From assembly GCA_028278125.1 (NCBI GenBank), contig JANQEY010000121.1, positions 1-64,000 of the forward strand: a stretch of DNA of 64,000 bases, given 5' to 3'. The DNA is from a bacterium (GTDB lineage: Bacteria; Electryoneota; Electryoneia; Electryoneales; Electryoneaceae). A model generated the notes under the pieces. The model worked only from the letters and a program-made list of their open reading frames with translations, was not told where the DNA came from and ran no database searches. Position numbers and translations under genes: made by a program. Shown piece by piece: positions 53,834 through 63,827 of the stretch. Each line of letters starts with the position of its first letter. The stretch's first letter is position 1.

Positions 53834-55278
53834 AGATTGAACAACTGGCTGCCAGTATTCCCGGCGCAAAAGTTAGAGGTGATGGTTCCACCGAGATAAA
53901 ATCAATTCAATATGACAGTCGAGCTGTAAAATCCGGAGATCTTTTCTGCGCAATTAAAGGCGAAAAGTTTGATGGCAATGAATATATCGATAATGCTGTC
54001 CGTTCAGGTGCCGCTGGTGTTTTAACATCCAGCAGAGAACTATCAATCCAGGTTCCGGTTATAAATGTCCCGAATGACAGGGAAGGGATGGCGCTGGCAG
54101 CGCATTCGATCTACAATAATCCCACTTCACGATTGGAAGTTCTTGGTATTACAGGTACAAATGGGAAAACCACCAGCCTGATCCAACTCCAGAGTATCCT
54201 TAAGTATGCAGGTTATAAAACCGGCCGTATAGGCACCCTCGGCTGGGAAATTGATGGTTTCGAGGAAGAGAACGAAAGGACTACACCAGAAGCCATCGAT
54301 ATCCTGGATATAATCGCGGGAATGGAAGACCGGGATGCATCGCATGTCGTTATGGAAGTTACTTCGATCGCGACAATCATGCATCGTGTCTCCGGATTCG
54401 ATTTTAGGGGTGGGTTGTTCCTGAACCTGACTCAAGATCACCTCGACCTACACGGATCCATGGAAGAGTATTTCAAAGCAAAAAAATTATTCTTTGAGAT
54501 GCTTCCGGAAAACACACCCGGTGCTGTGAATGGTGATGATCCTTATGGACCCAGGATGCTTGAAAATGTTAATTGCAAACCGGTTGTTTTTTCGTTTAAT
54601 AGCGATTCTGATGTCCGGGGCGAGACAATTGAGAACTCATCCAGTGGCTTAAAAATCAATATCACCGGGATATTCGGTGAATTTACTGTTGAATCGCCTC
54701 TTATCGGTGGATTTAACGCTGAAAATATCCTGGGCGTAATTGCTCTTGCGTTGGCTTATGGTATTGACAGCGAAACTATCGTAAAAGGACTTGCCAACGC
54801 ACCACAGGTCCGTGGTCGGATGGAAAAAATCGTACTGCCGAACGGCGCTAATGCCGTAGTCGATTATGCACACGCACCCGGTGCGATTGATAAAGCACTG
54901 GAAGCCCTTAAGCCAATAACGGGTGGTCGGCTGATCATTGTATTTGGAGCAGGTGGCGATCGTGATACAACCAAACGTGCTTTGATGGGCGAAATCGCCT
55001 CCAGAATGGCTGACAGCGTGATAATAACCAGCGACAACCCACGTACTGAGAATCCTGAAAAAATCATTGAGAACATTAAGAACGGTGTTGTTGGCAATAA
55101 TGTATCCACAGATACTGACCGGGCATCTGCAATAAGAAAAGCCATTACCGGTTCTGGTAAAGGAGATACTGTATTAATCGCAGGGAAAGGTCATGAGACC
55201 TACCAGGAAATTAACGGGATAAAACATCATTTTGATGATCGTGAAGAAGTTTTAAAAATCAGGGAAGAAATGTCATGA
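53830..55278 (+). CDS. murE: UDP-MurNAc-tripeptide ligase (DAP-adding type)
   Basis: A 482-residue Mur ligase. ATG 53830 follows GGAGGG and overlaps the ftsI stop. The ATP loop is GITGTNGKTTS near residue 108. Substrate blocks TTPEAIDIL, MEVTSIA and FLNLTQDHLDLHGSMEEYF are typical. The specificity motif DNPRTENP (near 403) is the meso-diaminopimelate form, DNPR, and not the lysine form. It adds DAP to UDP-MurNAc-L-Ala-D-Glu in the cytoplasm. The stop overlaps murF by 4 nt. Confidence 0.95.
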   Translation: MKIEQLAASIPGAKVRGDGSTEIKSIQYDSRAVKSGDLFCAIKGEKFDGNEYIDNAVRSGAAGVLTSSRELSIQVPVINVPNDREGMALAAHSIYNNPTSRLEVLGITGTNGKTTSLIQLQSILKYAGYKTGRIGTLGWEIDGFEEENERTTPEAIDILDIIAGMEDRDASHVVMEVTSIATIMHRVSGFDFRGGLFLNLTQDHLDLHGSMEEYFKAKKLFFEMLPENTPGAVNGDDPYGPRMLENVNCKPVVFSFNSDSDVRGETIENSSSGLKINITGIFGEFTVESPLIGGFNAENILGVIALALAYGIDSETIVKGLANAPQVRGRMEKIVLPNGANAVVDYAHAPGAIDKALEALKPITGGRLIIVFGAGGDRDTTKRALMGEIASRMADSVIITSDNPRTENPEKIIENIKNGVVGNNVSTDTDRASAIRKAITGSGKGDTVLIAGKGHETYQEINGIKHHFDDREEVLKIREEMS

Positions 55279-56684
55279 TCATCACTGAAAATACAGCTGT
55301 TGAGGCTGGGATTGAAATTATAGGTGCTTGGGACGAGAATTTACCACCGGTAACGATGGATTCCCGTTCCGTTGAAAGTGGGGATCTTTTCTGGGCTCTT
55401 GCAGGTGGTGCAAGAGACGGGCATGAATTTATCCCGCAAGCAGTTGAAAATGGTGCAGGAATTATTGCTGCTGAAAAAGCCTGGGTAGAATCATGGGGTG
55501 AGAAATTTTCCGACGTGACAATGTTTGTCATGGAAGATACCATGGCTGGCCTTCAAAGTTTTGCGAACGAAGTTCGGAAAACTGTCGGAGCAAAGGTGAT
55601 TGGTATAACAGGTTCAAGGGGAAAAACAACAACACGTGAGATGGTGACCAAAGCCCTTTCGTCATATGGGAAAGTAGCGCAAAATCCGGGTAATTATAAC
55701 AATCATATCGGTGTACCCCTGACACTTCTCAACATAGCTGGCGATGAAGATTTCCTGGTGATCGAGATGGGTGCGAACCATATCGGTGAGATTGAACTGT
55801 TGTGCCACATTGCTCAGCCTGACATGGGATTGATAATAAATATTGCTGAAGCGCACCTCGAAGGATTTGGTGGAATCGAAGGTGTACAAAAAGCTAAGGG
55901 TGAACTGTTTGAGTACCTGAAAGAGACAGGGCTGGCCATTGTTAACCTTGATGATTTCAGGGTAGTGGAAGCTTCGGTAAACAATATTGACAAATCAGGA
56001 TTTACCCTTGGGGAATGGCCGGAAAACTGGCGACATGCACTCTATGCGGGTAGCGTGGTTGCCACTGACGACTGGTCACGTCCGACTCTTGCTGTGGAGG
56101 GGATGACTGTCAGGTTGAATCTGCCCGGAAAACACTTCGCTTCAGGCGCGATGGCGGCATACGCTGTAGCTATTGAATCCGGGGCGGAACCGGACTTGGC
56201 ACTAAAAGCTATCGCTGAAACTGAGCCTATGAAGGGCAGAGGAAATATTATCGAATTGGCGCGAGATGTCCAGGTCCTGGATGAGACATATAACGCCAGC
56301 ATTCCCTCAATTGAATCTTCCCTTGAAACACTCGCCAATCGTCCGGGAGCAAAAGTCGCAATCCTGGGGGATTGCCTTGAGCTTGGTGAATACTCTGAAG
56401 ACGAACATAAACGCCTCGGAAGGTCATTGTTATTAAACGACATGGATTATATCTACCTTGTTGGTGAAAACATGCGTTGGACAGCCGAGGAAGCAGAACT
56501 GGCAGGAATCAGCAATGTTCAATGGGTGGATTTAAAAGATACAGAAACTGTACTGGAAAACTTCCTGGATAACATCGAGGATGGGACCAGTGTTCTTGTT
56601 AAAGGATCGCGTTCCATGAAGATGGAACACCTTGTAGGCATCATAGAAGATTCCCTGGGGAAAAAATCGGGAGTAGAGGGATGA
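55275..56684 (+). CDS. murF: UDP-MurNAc-tripeptide--D-Ala-D-Ala ligase
   Basis: A 469-residue Mur ligase. The N-terminus MDSRSVESGDLFWALAG is the MurE/F-type uridine domain. The P-loop is GITGSRGKTTTREM. QNPGNYNNHIGVPLTLL, IEMGANHIGEI and LDETYNASIPSIESSL are MurF-specific blocks. It adds D-Ala-D-Ala to give the pentapeptide. Its stop overlaps the murD start (ATGA), leaving no room for mraY, which normally lies here. Confidence 0.95.
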   Translation: MIITENTAVEAGIEIIGAWDENLPPVTMDSRSVESGDLFWALAGGARDGHEFIPQAVENGAGIIAAEKAWVESWGEKFSDVTMFVMEDTMAGLQSFANEVRKTVGAKVIGITGSRGKTTTREMVTKALSSYGKVAQNPGNYNNHIGVPLTLLNIAGDEDFLVIEMGANHIGEIELLCHIAQPDMGLIINIAEAHLEGFGGIEGVQKAKGELFEYLKETGLAIVNLDDFRVVEASVNNIDKSGFTLGEWPENWRHALYAGSVVATDDWSRPTLAVEGMTVRLNLPGKHFASGAMAAYAVAIESGAEPDLALKAIAETEPMKGRGNIIELARDVQVLDETYNASIPSIESSLETLANRPGAKVAILGDCLELGEYSEDEHKRLGRSLLLNDMDYIYLVGENMRWTAEEAELAGISNVQWVDLKDTETVLENFLDNIEDGTSVLVKGSRSMKMEHLVGIIEDSLGKKSGVEG

Positions 56685-58051
56685 ATACAGTATACCTTCC
56701 CGAATCTTTGAAAGGCTTACATGCCTGGATACTTGGACTGGCAAGAAGTGGTATCGCAGCCGCCAGGTTGTTAAATGAGAACGGGATGCGTGTCTTTGTA
56801 ACGGAAATCAGGCACGAATCGGAAGTAAAGGAGGATGCAGACTTCCTTCGATCCCTGGGAATTGAAGTCCAATCAGGCGGACACCGGTTTGATAACCTTG
56901 AAATCCCGGAATTCGCCGTTCTCAGTCCTGGGATACCTTTGGATGCACCGGCTGTTCGATATCTTCGTGACAAAGGTTGCAAACTCTATTCGGAAATTGA
57001 GGTAGCTTCATGGTTCCATAATGGGATCATAGTCTCGGTTACCGGATCCAATGGGAAAACGACCGTTACTACCTGGATTGCGCATCTGTTGAGAGGCGCG
57101 GGATATGATGCTCTCGCCGCTGGAAATATTGGCTATCCATTCTGTGACCTTGTCCGTAACCGTCCCAAAACCTCTATTGCAGTTGTCGAAACTAGTAGCT
57201 ATCAACTTGAGACGATAAAATCCTTCCATCCGAAAATAGCGGTTATCACAAATATCTCACCGGATCACCTGGAACGTCACAAGACAATGGAAGAGTACAC
57301 CCGGATCAAAGCAAGAATCTGGGAGAACCAGTCGGAAAATGACCTGGTGATTATCCCGGTTGATGATGAATCAATTGATAATGTAAAACAAAGTATTCCC
57401 GGAAATATTGAACTGTTCAGCACTGAAAAGTGCCCTGAGGGAGGGGCAGGAATCCATGACAATATGCTGGTATTCGTAAATCCTGGAGAGAATCTTCAAC
57501 TGGTAAGCAAAGATGAGATTCCTGTCCCTGGCCGCCACAATACGGCTAATGCGCTGGCGACAGCGCTGGTCGCTCGTAAACTGGAAGTCAGCATAGTTGA
57601 TATTCGTGAAGGCATGCGAAGTTTCCCCGGTTTGCCCCATCGATTGGAAATTGTTGGAGAAAATGGAAGGACCTGGGTAAACGACAGTAAAGCGACAAAT
57701 GTGGAAAGTTTGAGAGTGGCACTTGAAGCAGTTCAAAAACCGGTTTGGCTAATCGCAGGTGGTCGCGATAAAGGTGATTCGTACTCACCGATTGAAAAGC
57801 TGGTTAGAGAAAAAGTAGATCGTCTCCTGCTGATAGGAGAAGGTGCTGAGAGATTGGAAAGAGAACTCGGAGATGTGGCAAGCTCCGTTGTCCTTGAAAC
57901 ACTGGAAAATGCAGTGAATATGGCTAATCGTGAAGCAGAGGAGGGTACAACCGTTCTCTTGTCACCCGGATGTGCAAGTTTTGATCAGTTCAAAAACTTT
58001 GAAGACAGGGGTGATTATTTCCGCAAACTGGTTGGGGAGGTAATCAGGTGA
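56681..58051 (+). CDS. murD: UDP-N-acetylmuramoyl-L-alanine--D-glutamate ligase
   Basis: A 456-residue MurD. AWILGLARSGIAAARLL is the N-terminal Rossmann turn. SVTGSNGKTTVTTWI is the ATP loop, and VVETSSYQLETI with TNISPDHLERHKTMEEY is MurD-specific. HRLEIVGENGRTWVNDSKATN starts domain three (given here as EIVGENGRTWVNDSKAT). The ending is LSPGCASFDQFKNFEDRGD. It adds D-Glu to UDP-MurNAc-L-Ala. It overlaps murF and ftsW by 4 nt each. Confidence 0.95.
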   Translation: MNTVYLPESLKGLHAWILGLARSGIAAARLLNENGMRVFVTEIRHESEVKEDADFLRSLGIEVQSGGHRFDNLEIPEFAVLSPGIPLDAPAVRYLRDKGCKLYSEIEVASWFHNGIIVSVTGSNGKTTVTTWIAHLLRGAGYDALAAGNIGYPFCDLVRNRPKTSIAVVETSSYQLETIKSFHPKIAVITNISPDHLERHKTMEEYTRIKARIWENQSENDLVIIPVDDESIDNVKQSIPGNIELFSTEKCPEGGAGIHDNMLVFVNPGENLQLVSKDEIPVPGRHNTANALATALVARKLEVSIVDIREGMRSFPGLPHRLEIVGENGRTWVNDSKATNVESLRVALEAVQKPVWLIAGGRDKGDSYSPIEKLVREKVDRLLLIGEGAERLERELGDVASSVVLETLENAVNMANREAEEGTTVLLSPGCASFDQFKNFEDRGDYFRKLVGEVIR

Positions 58052-59208
58052 GACCACTCGTGCCAATTGGACCACCTCGTAAAAACCAGGGAGTTGATTT
58101 TATCCTGCTTACGGTAATTCTGCTGCTCACGATTATCGGACTGGTAATAGTTTATTCGGCGAGCAGTGAAAGATCGATGGCGGATTATGGAAATCCACAC
58201 AAGATGTTCCTGACTCAATTTTTCAGGGCTATTGTCGGGCTTGGCATCCTCGCATTTATGATGTATATGCCCTATCACATCTGGCGGAAGTTTGCAATCC
58301 CGGCGATCCTGATTTCTGCACTTTGCCTTGTCCTGATTTTCCTCAGCAACCTTGGCGTTGAAAGCCATGGTGCCCGTCGCTGGATCAATGCCGGACCAAT
58401 AAACTTCCAGCCCTCGGAAGTGGCAAAGTTCTCAATTGTTCTATTCCTGGCATCGTGGGCAAGGACTCATGTAAACAGCATATTTAATTTCCGTGAAGGA
58501 ATTTTTATTCCGTTAAGCATTGCTTTTATTCTCGTTGCGATCATTGCCATGCAGCCAGATTTCTCAACCGCTGCAATGATAGCAGCGATTGCCATAATAA
58601 TGGTATTCATATCCGGTTCTCGACTAACACATCTCGCCGCTGTCTTCGGCCCACTGATGTTGATAGCCTCAATTTTCGTCTGGATTTCACCTTATCGCAG
58701 AGCAAGACTTCTGAGTTATTTCAGTTTGGGAATAGACCTTGATAAAACAGAATACCAGGTTTTGCAATCATGGATTGGCTTCGGACGGGGTGGTTTGACG
58801 GGTGTTGGTACGGGTGAGAGCAGGCAGAAACTATTCTTCCTCCCCGATGGTCATACAGACTTTATTTACAGTGTGATAGGTGAAGAATGGGGATTTATCG
58901 GTACACTGATTGTGCTGTTACTATTCCTGGTGCTAATCTGGCGTGGACTAAGGATTGGTTTCCGTTGTCCTGATCCGTTTGGTGGACGGCTGGCTATTGG
59001 ATTTACGTTCGCAATCGGCCTATATGCACTTGTTAACATGGCCATCGCCGTTGGTGTTCTACCAACTACAGGCTTGCCGCTTCCATTTATCAGTTATGGC
59101 GGGACATCCCTGATTCTGACATACGCTGTCAGCGGGGTGATTCTGAATATCTCGCATTATGGTACTCCGGGTAAACAAATGAGAACAGGAGGTGTTGAAA
59201 CCTTATGA
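58048..59208 (+). CDS. ftsW: Lipid II polymerase FtsW (SEDS family)
   Basis: A 386-residue polytopic SEDS glycosyltransferase with about ten helices. Signature elements are GARRWINAGPINFQPSEVAK (about residue 110), GFGRGGLTGVGTGESRQK, LPDGHTDFIYSVIGEEWGF (with the catalytic-region Asp) and PTTGLPLPFISYGGTS near the C-terminus. It pairs with the class B PBP encoded upstream. Start GTG 58048. The stop overlaps the murC ATG; murG, which normally intervenes, is absent. Confidence 0.95.
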   Translation: MRPLVPIGPPRKNQGVDFILLTVILLLTIIGLVIVYSASSERSMADYGNPHKMFLTQFFRAIVGLGILAFMMYMPYHIWRKFAIPAILISALCLVLIFLSNLGVESHGARRWINAGPINFQPSEVAKFSIVLFLASWARTHVNSIFNFREGIFIPLSIAFILVAIIAMQPDFSTAAMIAAIAIIMVFISGSRLTHLAAVFGPLMLIASIFVWISPYRRARLLSYFSLGIDLDKTEYQVLQSWIGFGRGGLTGVGTGESRQKLFFLPDGHTDFIYSVIGEEWGFIGTLIVLLLFLVLIWRGLRIGFRCPDPFGGRLAIGFTFAIGLYALVNMAIAVGVLPTTGLPLPFISYGGTSLILTYAVSGVILNISHYGTPGKQMRTGGVETL

Positions 59209-60593
59209 AGTACCTCCTGAAAAAAATCCAGAGGATTCATTTTGTCGGGATCGGCGGAATTGGAATGAGTGGAATCGCCGAGTTGCTGGCGAAGCAGGGA
59301 ATAGCAATATCCGGGAGTGATCTGACAAAATCTCCAATAACCGACCATCTTGAAGGATGTGGATGCAAAATCTGGCAGGGGCACGACACATCGCATGTAG
59401 AAGGTGCAAACGCTGTGGTCTACAGTAGTGCCGTTGATACAGATAATCCAGAACTACTTGAAGCCCGTGAGAAGGGAATACCTGTTATCCGCCGTGCTGA
59501 GATGCTTGGTGAACTGATGCGTTTAAAAACCGGTGTCGCCATTGCGGGTACACATGGAAAAACCACCACAACCTCAATGGTTGGTCATATTCTGACAGAG
59601 TCCGGACTGGATCCAACTGTTATTGTTGGTGGCGTATTAAGAGGACTTGGGACAAACGCGCGTCTTGGCGAAAGTGATCTTCTTATCGCTGAAGCTGATG
59701 AATATGACCGTAGTTTCCTCAATCTTACACCAACCATTGCACTTATCACAAATCTTGAAGCAGAACACCTGGATACTTACGGCAGTTTTGAGAACCTACG
59801 CGATGCATTTCTCAATTTTGCCAACTCAGCACCATTTTATGGGACTGCCGTAATTAACAGCGACGATCCCAACCTGGTGGATATCCTGCCTGAAATATCC
59901 CGCCCGGTTGTCACATATGGATTTAATCCCCATGCTGATTTTCATGGCGAAGATATAAAACTAGGAGAAATCAGTAGCTGCACGCTCTTTTACAAAGATG
60001 AGAAACTTGGTGAAATCAGTATTCCCATCGCCGGACGACACAATCTCAGCAACGCTATCGGTAGTGTTGCGATTGCCAGGGAATTTGATTTGTCGTTCGA
60101 ACAAATCCAGGCAGCGTTAAAGACGTTTGAGGGTGTAAAAAGGCGTTTTGAGTTCCGTGGTGAAGTTGATGATATAGTTGTTTATGATGACTACGCTCAT
60201 CACCCGACTGAAGTGGAAATGACCCTCAAGGCAGCGAGACTTCTCAGCAACAGGCGTTTAATAGCAGTGTTCCAGCCACACCTCTATTCGAGGACGCAAA
60301 CCTTCTATTCCGAATTCGCGAAAGCACTGATGAATTCTGACATGCTGATCATAACCGGGATATTTCCATCCCGGGAAGAACCGATCGAGGGTGTCACAAG
60401 CGAATTGATCGTTGATCGAATAAAGGAGTACGGGCACAAAGATGTTTATCACATACCTGAACGGAAAATGGTGGCAGATCATTTGGCACAAGTAGTAAAA
60501 AGCAGTGATATGGTGCTGTGTCTTGGGGCAGGGGATATAAACAAAACATCTGATGAGTTGTTGACAATATTAAACCTGGAGGATGTCAGGTGA
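59205..60593 (+). CDS. murC: UDP-N-acetylmuramate--L-alanine ligase
   Basis: A 462-residue MurC. FVGIGGIGMSGIAELL is the N-terminal nucleotide turn. IAGTHGKTTTTSMV is the ATP loop near residue 110. EADEYDRSFLNLTP, TNLEAEHLDTYGSFENL and VYDDYAHHPTEVEMTLKAAR are specific to MurC. It adds the first L-alanine to UDP-MurNAc. It is overlapped by ftsW upstream and by murB downstream (TGATG). Confidence 0.96.
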   Translation: MKYLLKKIQRIHFVGIGGIGMSGIAELLAKQGIAISGSDLTKSPITDHLEGCGCKIWQGHDTSHVEGANAVVYSSAVDTDNPELLEAREKGIPVIRRAEMLGELMRLKTGVAIAGTHGKTTTTSMVGHILTESGLDPTVIVGGVLRGLGTNARLGESDLLIAEADEYDRSFLNLTPTIALITNLEAEHLDTYGSFENLRDAFLNFANSAPFYGTAVINSDDPNLVDILPEISRPVVTYGFNPHADFHGEDIKLGEISSCTLFYKDEKLGEISIPIAGRHNLSNAIGSVAIAREFDLSFEQIQAALKTFEGVKRRFEFRGEVDDIVVYDDYAHHPTEVEMTLKAARLLSNRRLIAVFQPHLYSRTQTFYSEFAKALMNSDMLIITGIFPSREEPIEGVTSELIVDRIKEYGHKDVYHIPERKMVADHLAQVVKSSDMVLCLGAGDINKTSDELLTILNLEDVR

Positions 60594-61510
60594 TGGATCT
60601 GCAGCTAATAAAGGATAGGCTGAACGACATCACCGGGGCGAGTGTCAGAGAAGATGTTGTCCTCGCACCATACACTTCCTACAAGATTGGTGGCCCATCT
60701 GATCTGTTTGTTGAACCCGGATCTTCTGAAGCCGTTGGTGCTGCCTTAAGAACAATCGCGGAAGAAGATGTTCCCCTGTTTGTTCTCGGTGGCGGCTGCA
60801 ACCTGTTGATCTCAGACAGCGGCTGGCGTGGCGTAACTCTATGCCTCGGAGACAATCTCACGGGATGGACATTAAAGGACACTGATGTAGAAGCAAAAGC
60901 GGGCACTGTGTTGCTCGATTTTATACACGCCATGAACCGGAACGGTCTTGGCGGAATGGAAAACATGGCAGGGATCCCAGGCAGAATTGGGGGTGCCTTG
61001 CGGATGAACGCGGGAGCATTTGGACAAGAGATTAAGGAAACAGCTGTTGAGGTGGAGGGATTTTCGCTGAATGGTCAACCGTTTCGTCTGAATGCTGAGT
61101 CGATTGGATTTGATTATCGCAAGGCACCAGGTCTGGATGATAAGGTAATTACAAATGCGAAGTTCAGGTTCACTGAAGATGAACCGGAAATACTTAAAAA
61201 AAAAACAGAAGAGACATTGCAGAAAAGAGACGAAAAACAGCCGCTTGAATATCCGTCCTGCGGCAGTGTGTTTAAACGTCCGCCGGGGCAATATGCCGGT
61301 GAGTTGATTGAAAGAGCTGGACTGAAAGGGACACGTATTGGTGGAGCGATGGTCAGCGAGAAGCATGCGGGATTTATTGTTAATGAAAACAATGCTTCGG
61401 CGGATGATGTTTATCAAATGATAAATATGATCAAAAGTAAAATATATGATTTGTTTAATGTTGAACTGGAATGTGAAGTAAAAATGGTAGGTGATTTTGG
61501 TGAAGTTTAG
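60593..61510 (+). CDS. murB: UDP-N-acetylenolpyruvoylglucosamine reductase
   Basis: A 305-residue FAD enzyme producing UDP-MurNAc. TSYKIGGPSDLFVEPGS, LGGGCNLLISDSGWRGV, NMAGIPGRIGGALRMNAGAFG and PSCGSVFKRPPGQYAGEL are characteristic. The catalytic Ser is in SCGSVFKR, and LIERAGLKGTRIGGAMVSEKHAGFIVN (read as AGLKGTRIGGAMVSEKHAGF) marks it as the type I class. ATG 60593 overlaps the murC stop; a GTG 3 nt earlier is possible. It overlaps ftsQ by 11 nt. Confidence 0.95.
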   Translation: MDLQLIKDRLNDITGASVREDVVLAPYTSYKIGGPSDLFVEPGSSEAVGAALRTIAEEDVPLFVLGGGCNLLISDSGWRGVTLCLGDNLTGWTLKDTDVEAKAGTVLLDFIHAMNRNGLGGMENMAGIPGRIGGALRMNAGAFGQEIKETAVEVEGFSLNGQPFRLNAESIGFDYRKAPGLDDKVITNAKFRFTEDEPEILKKKTEETLQKRDEKQPLEYPSCGSVFKRPPGQYAGELIERAGLKGTRIGGAMVSEKHAGFIVNENNASADDVYQMINMIKSKIYDLFNVELECEVKMVGDFGEV

Positions 61511-62555
61511 ACGAACAAGTATGGCGCGGAAAATCCGTAACCCGGAAAAAACGAGATCTTCCAGGACAAGGAAAGCGCCAAGAGCAAAGAAAAAAATCGG
61601 CAGGAAAATCCTTGCAGGACTGGTCCTCTCATGCCTTGTGTTCTTTTCAGTTCGTCACTCTGATTTCCTGCTGCAAAAAGTTGGAATAAAAAAACCGGGT
61701 AGTCCTGGTCTGGAACTGGTAACAGGTGAAGAAGCTTCCGATCAAAAAAACAGTGGTGAAGTTAAAATCAAAGATACACGGGATAAAAATTCAGAATCAG
61801 GAGAAATCGCAGAACAAGATACAGCTGAGATTGCTGATGACAGTAAAAACATTATCTCATGGTTAAGTCTGAAACCATTATTAAACAAAGTGTTTATAGT
61901 TGAAAACATAAAGCTCAAGGGTGTTTACAGTATCGCCAGGGACAGCCTTTCCAAAAATCTTGAGAGACTGATTGATGAGCCGTTGCTGGATTTGGATTTA
62001 CCGGTTTTAGCTGAACAGTTGGAAAAACACCCGAGGATTAAAGAAGTCTCCTTACGCCGTCAATTACCGAAGACGCTGGTAGTAAAAGTGAACGAAAGAC
62101 GAGAAGTAGCCCAGGTTATTGTTGGAAACAAACCTCTTGGGATTGACAGGGATGGCGTAATCCTCTCAAAACCGCAACCAGGTTGGCCTGTGGATGTAGC
62201 CGTTATAACCGGATACAAAAAAAGATTTGGAATAGGTGAGCAGATATCAAATACACCAGTCAAGGATGCGCTGAAGTGGATTCGTGCAGCTGAAAAATAT
62301 CCCCTGGTATCGAGATGGATTACTGAGCTTGAAGTTCAGGATCCCGGGTTAACCTGGATCAGCGGAGCTGATGGGATGCTGGTGAAGCCGGGTAAACATA
62401 ACATCGAAGCCCAGGTGGCGACAATAAACGCTTACCTGGTTAAAAAACAGACTGAAAAGACGGAGCCGGGAATAATCGACCTGACTTTTCCCGGTTACCT
62501 GATCCTTTGCGAAAATCGAGAGAAAGATGAAAATACAACAGCTACTGATGCCTGA
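61500..62555 (+). CDS. ftsQ: Cell division protein FtsQ/DivIB
   Basis: A 351-residue bitopic protein. A very basic N-terminus (Arg/Lys about 30%) precedes one helix (about 41-57). A Ser/Glu/Lys-rich linker of about 55 residues leads to a POTRA domain (IKLKGVYSIARDSLSK ... HPRIKEVSLRRQLPKTLVV, then VNERREVAQVIV) and the FtsQ C-terminal domain. The linker is longer than in E. coli FtsQ. Start is uncertain: GTG 61500 overlaps murB, ATG 61521 is also possible. Confidence 0.85.
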   Translation: MKFRRTSMARKIRNPEKTRSSRTRKAPRAKKKIGRKILAGLVLSCLVFFSVRHSDFLLQKVGIKKPGSPGLELVTGEEASDQKNSGEVKIKDTRDKNSESGEIAEQDTAEIADDSKNIISWLSLKPLLNKVFIVENIKLKGVYSIARDSLSKNLERLIDEPLLDLDLPVLAEQLEKHPRIKEVSLRRQLPKTLVVKVNERREVAQVIVGNKPLGIDRDGVILSKPQPGWPVDVAVITGYKKRFGIGEQISNTPVKDALKWIRAAEKYPLVSRWITELEVQDPGLTWISGADGMLVKPGKHNIEAQVATINAYLVKKQTEKTEPGIIDLTFPGYLILCENREKDENTTATDA

Positions 62556-62576
62556 TAACCAGCGAGGGAGGGTATA

Positions 62577-63827
62577 ATGCACGCCCGGGAAATGATAGTC
62601 GGACTGGATCTTGGAACTACCAAGGTATCTACCATTATCGCCGAGGTCGATGAGCAGGGTGCGGCAAATATCGTTGGTGTTGGTTTCTGCGAAGCCCAGG
62701 GGATGCAGAGAGGCGTTGTAATCAACGTCGATAAGACCATCCAGGCTATTGAGCGCAGTATCGAAGAAGCTGAAAGAATGGCCGGTGTGCAGGTTAGTTC
62801 GGTTTACGCCGGTATTGCCGGTGACCATATCCGTTCGATTAACAGCAAGGGTGTTATTGCCGTTACGAGAACATCACGGGATCGTACCGGTGTTATCACC
62901 AAGAAGGATGTGGACAGGGTAATTGAAGCAGCCAAGGCGATGTACCTGCCCATGGACAGGGAGGTACTCCATGTCCTGCCACGTGAATTTACTGTTGATG
63001 ATCAGCCGAATATACCCGATCCGGTTGGAATGACAGGAGTACGTCTCGAAGCGGATGTTCACATCATTACAGGGGCGGTGGCCAGCGCTCAAAATGTTTT
63101 CAGGTGTGTTAAACAGGCTGGTATATCTGTCCGTGACCTTGTGCTTGAACCGCTCGCTTCCAGCTATTCAGTCTTAACTGACGATGAGAAGGAATTTGGT
63201 GTTGGGTTACTCGATATAGGTGGTGGGACAACCGACATCGCGGTTTTTGAACGGGGTTCGATCAGGCATACATCAGTGATTGGTCTTGGCGGAGAAAATG
63301 TAACCCGTGATATGGCAGTTGGACTAAGAACACCGTTTGAGAACGCTGAAAAAATCAAGATGGAGCATGGCAATTGTTTTGTTGACAGTGCGGAACCGAA
63401 TGAAGAGGTGGAAATCCCGGGAATCGGGGGACGTTCTCCAAGAACAGTTTCAGCCGAAACTGTCAGCGAAATAATCCAGCCGAGGATGGAAGAGATATTC
63501 GAGCTGGCAGCGGCGCAAATGCGTAAAGCCGGTGCGTGGGACGCGATTATCACCGGTGGAATAGTTCTCACAGGCGGTGGAGCTCAACTCGACGGTGCTG
63601 TGGAACTGGCTGAAAGTGTATTCCAGCTGCCGGTAAAACTTGGTACTCCCACCGGGCTCGGGGGATTGATGCAGCATGCCAACAGTCCAGTTCACGCAAC
63701 TGGTGTTGGGCTTGTTTTATACGGATTGGACCAGGTTGGAAGTCCTGATCCGTTCAGGGGTGACGATACTAAAATTTTCCAGAAAATATTTGGGAGGATG
63801 AGGGAATGGTTCGAAGACTTTTTCTAG
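62577..63827 (+). CDS. ftsA: Cell division protein FtsA
   Basis: A 416-residue actin-like protein that tethers FtsZ to the membrane. It opens MIVGLDLGTTKVSTIIAEV. The 1C domain holds RGVVINVDKTIQAIERSIEEAE. Phosphate-2 is LLDIGGGTTDIAVF, and the adenosine loop is ITGGIVLTGGGAQLDG. The C-terminal RMREWFEDFF matches the amphipathic membrane-targeting helix. ATG 62577 follows GGGAGGG. The following frame begins at 63806, 22 nt before its stop. Confidence 0.96.
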   Translation: MHAREMIVGLDLGTTKVSTIIAEVDEQGAANIVGVGFCEAQGMQRGVVINVDKTIQAIERSIEEAERMAGVQVSSVYAGIAGDHIRSINSKGVIAVTRTSRDRTGVITKKDVDRVIEAAKAMYLPMDREVLHVLPREFTVDDQPNIPDPVGMTGVRLEADVHIITGAVASAQNVFRCVKQAGISVRDLVLEPLASSYSVLTDDEKEFGVGLLDIGGGTTDIAVFERGSIRHTSVIGLGGENVTRDMAVGLRTPFENAEKIKMEHGNCFVDSAEPNEEVEIPGIGGRSPRTVSAETVSEIIQPRMEEIFELAAAQMRKAGAWDAIITGGIVLTGGGAQLDGAVELAESVFQLPVKLGTPTGLGGLMQHANSPVHATGVGLVLYGLDQVGSPDPFRGDDTKIFQKIFGRMREWFEDFF

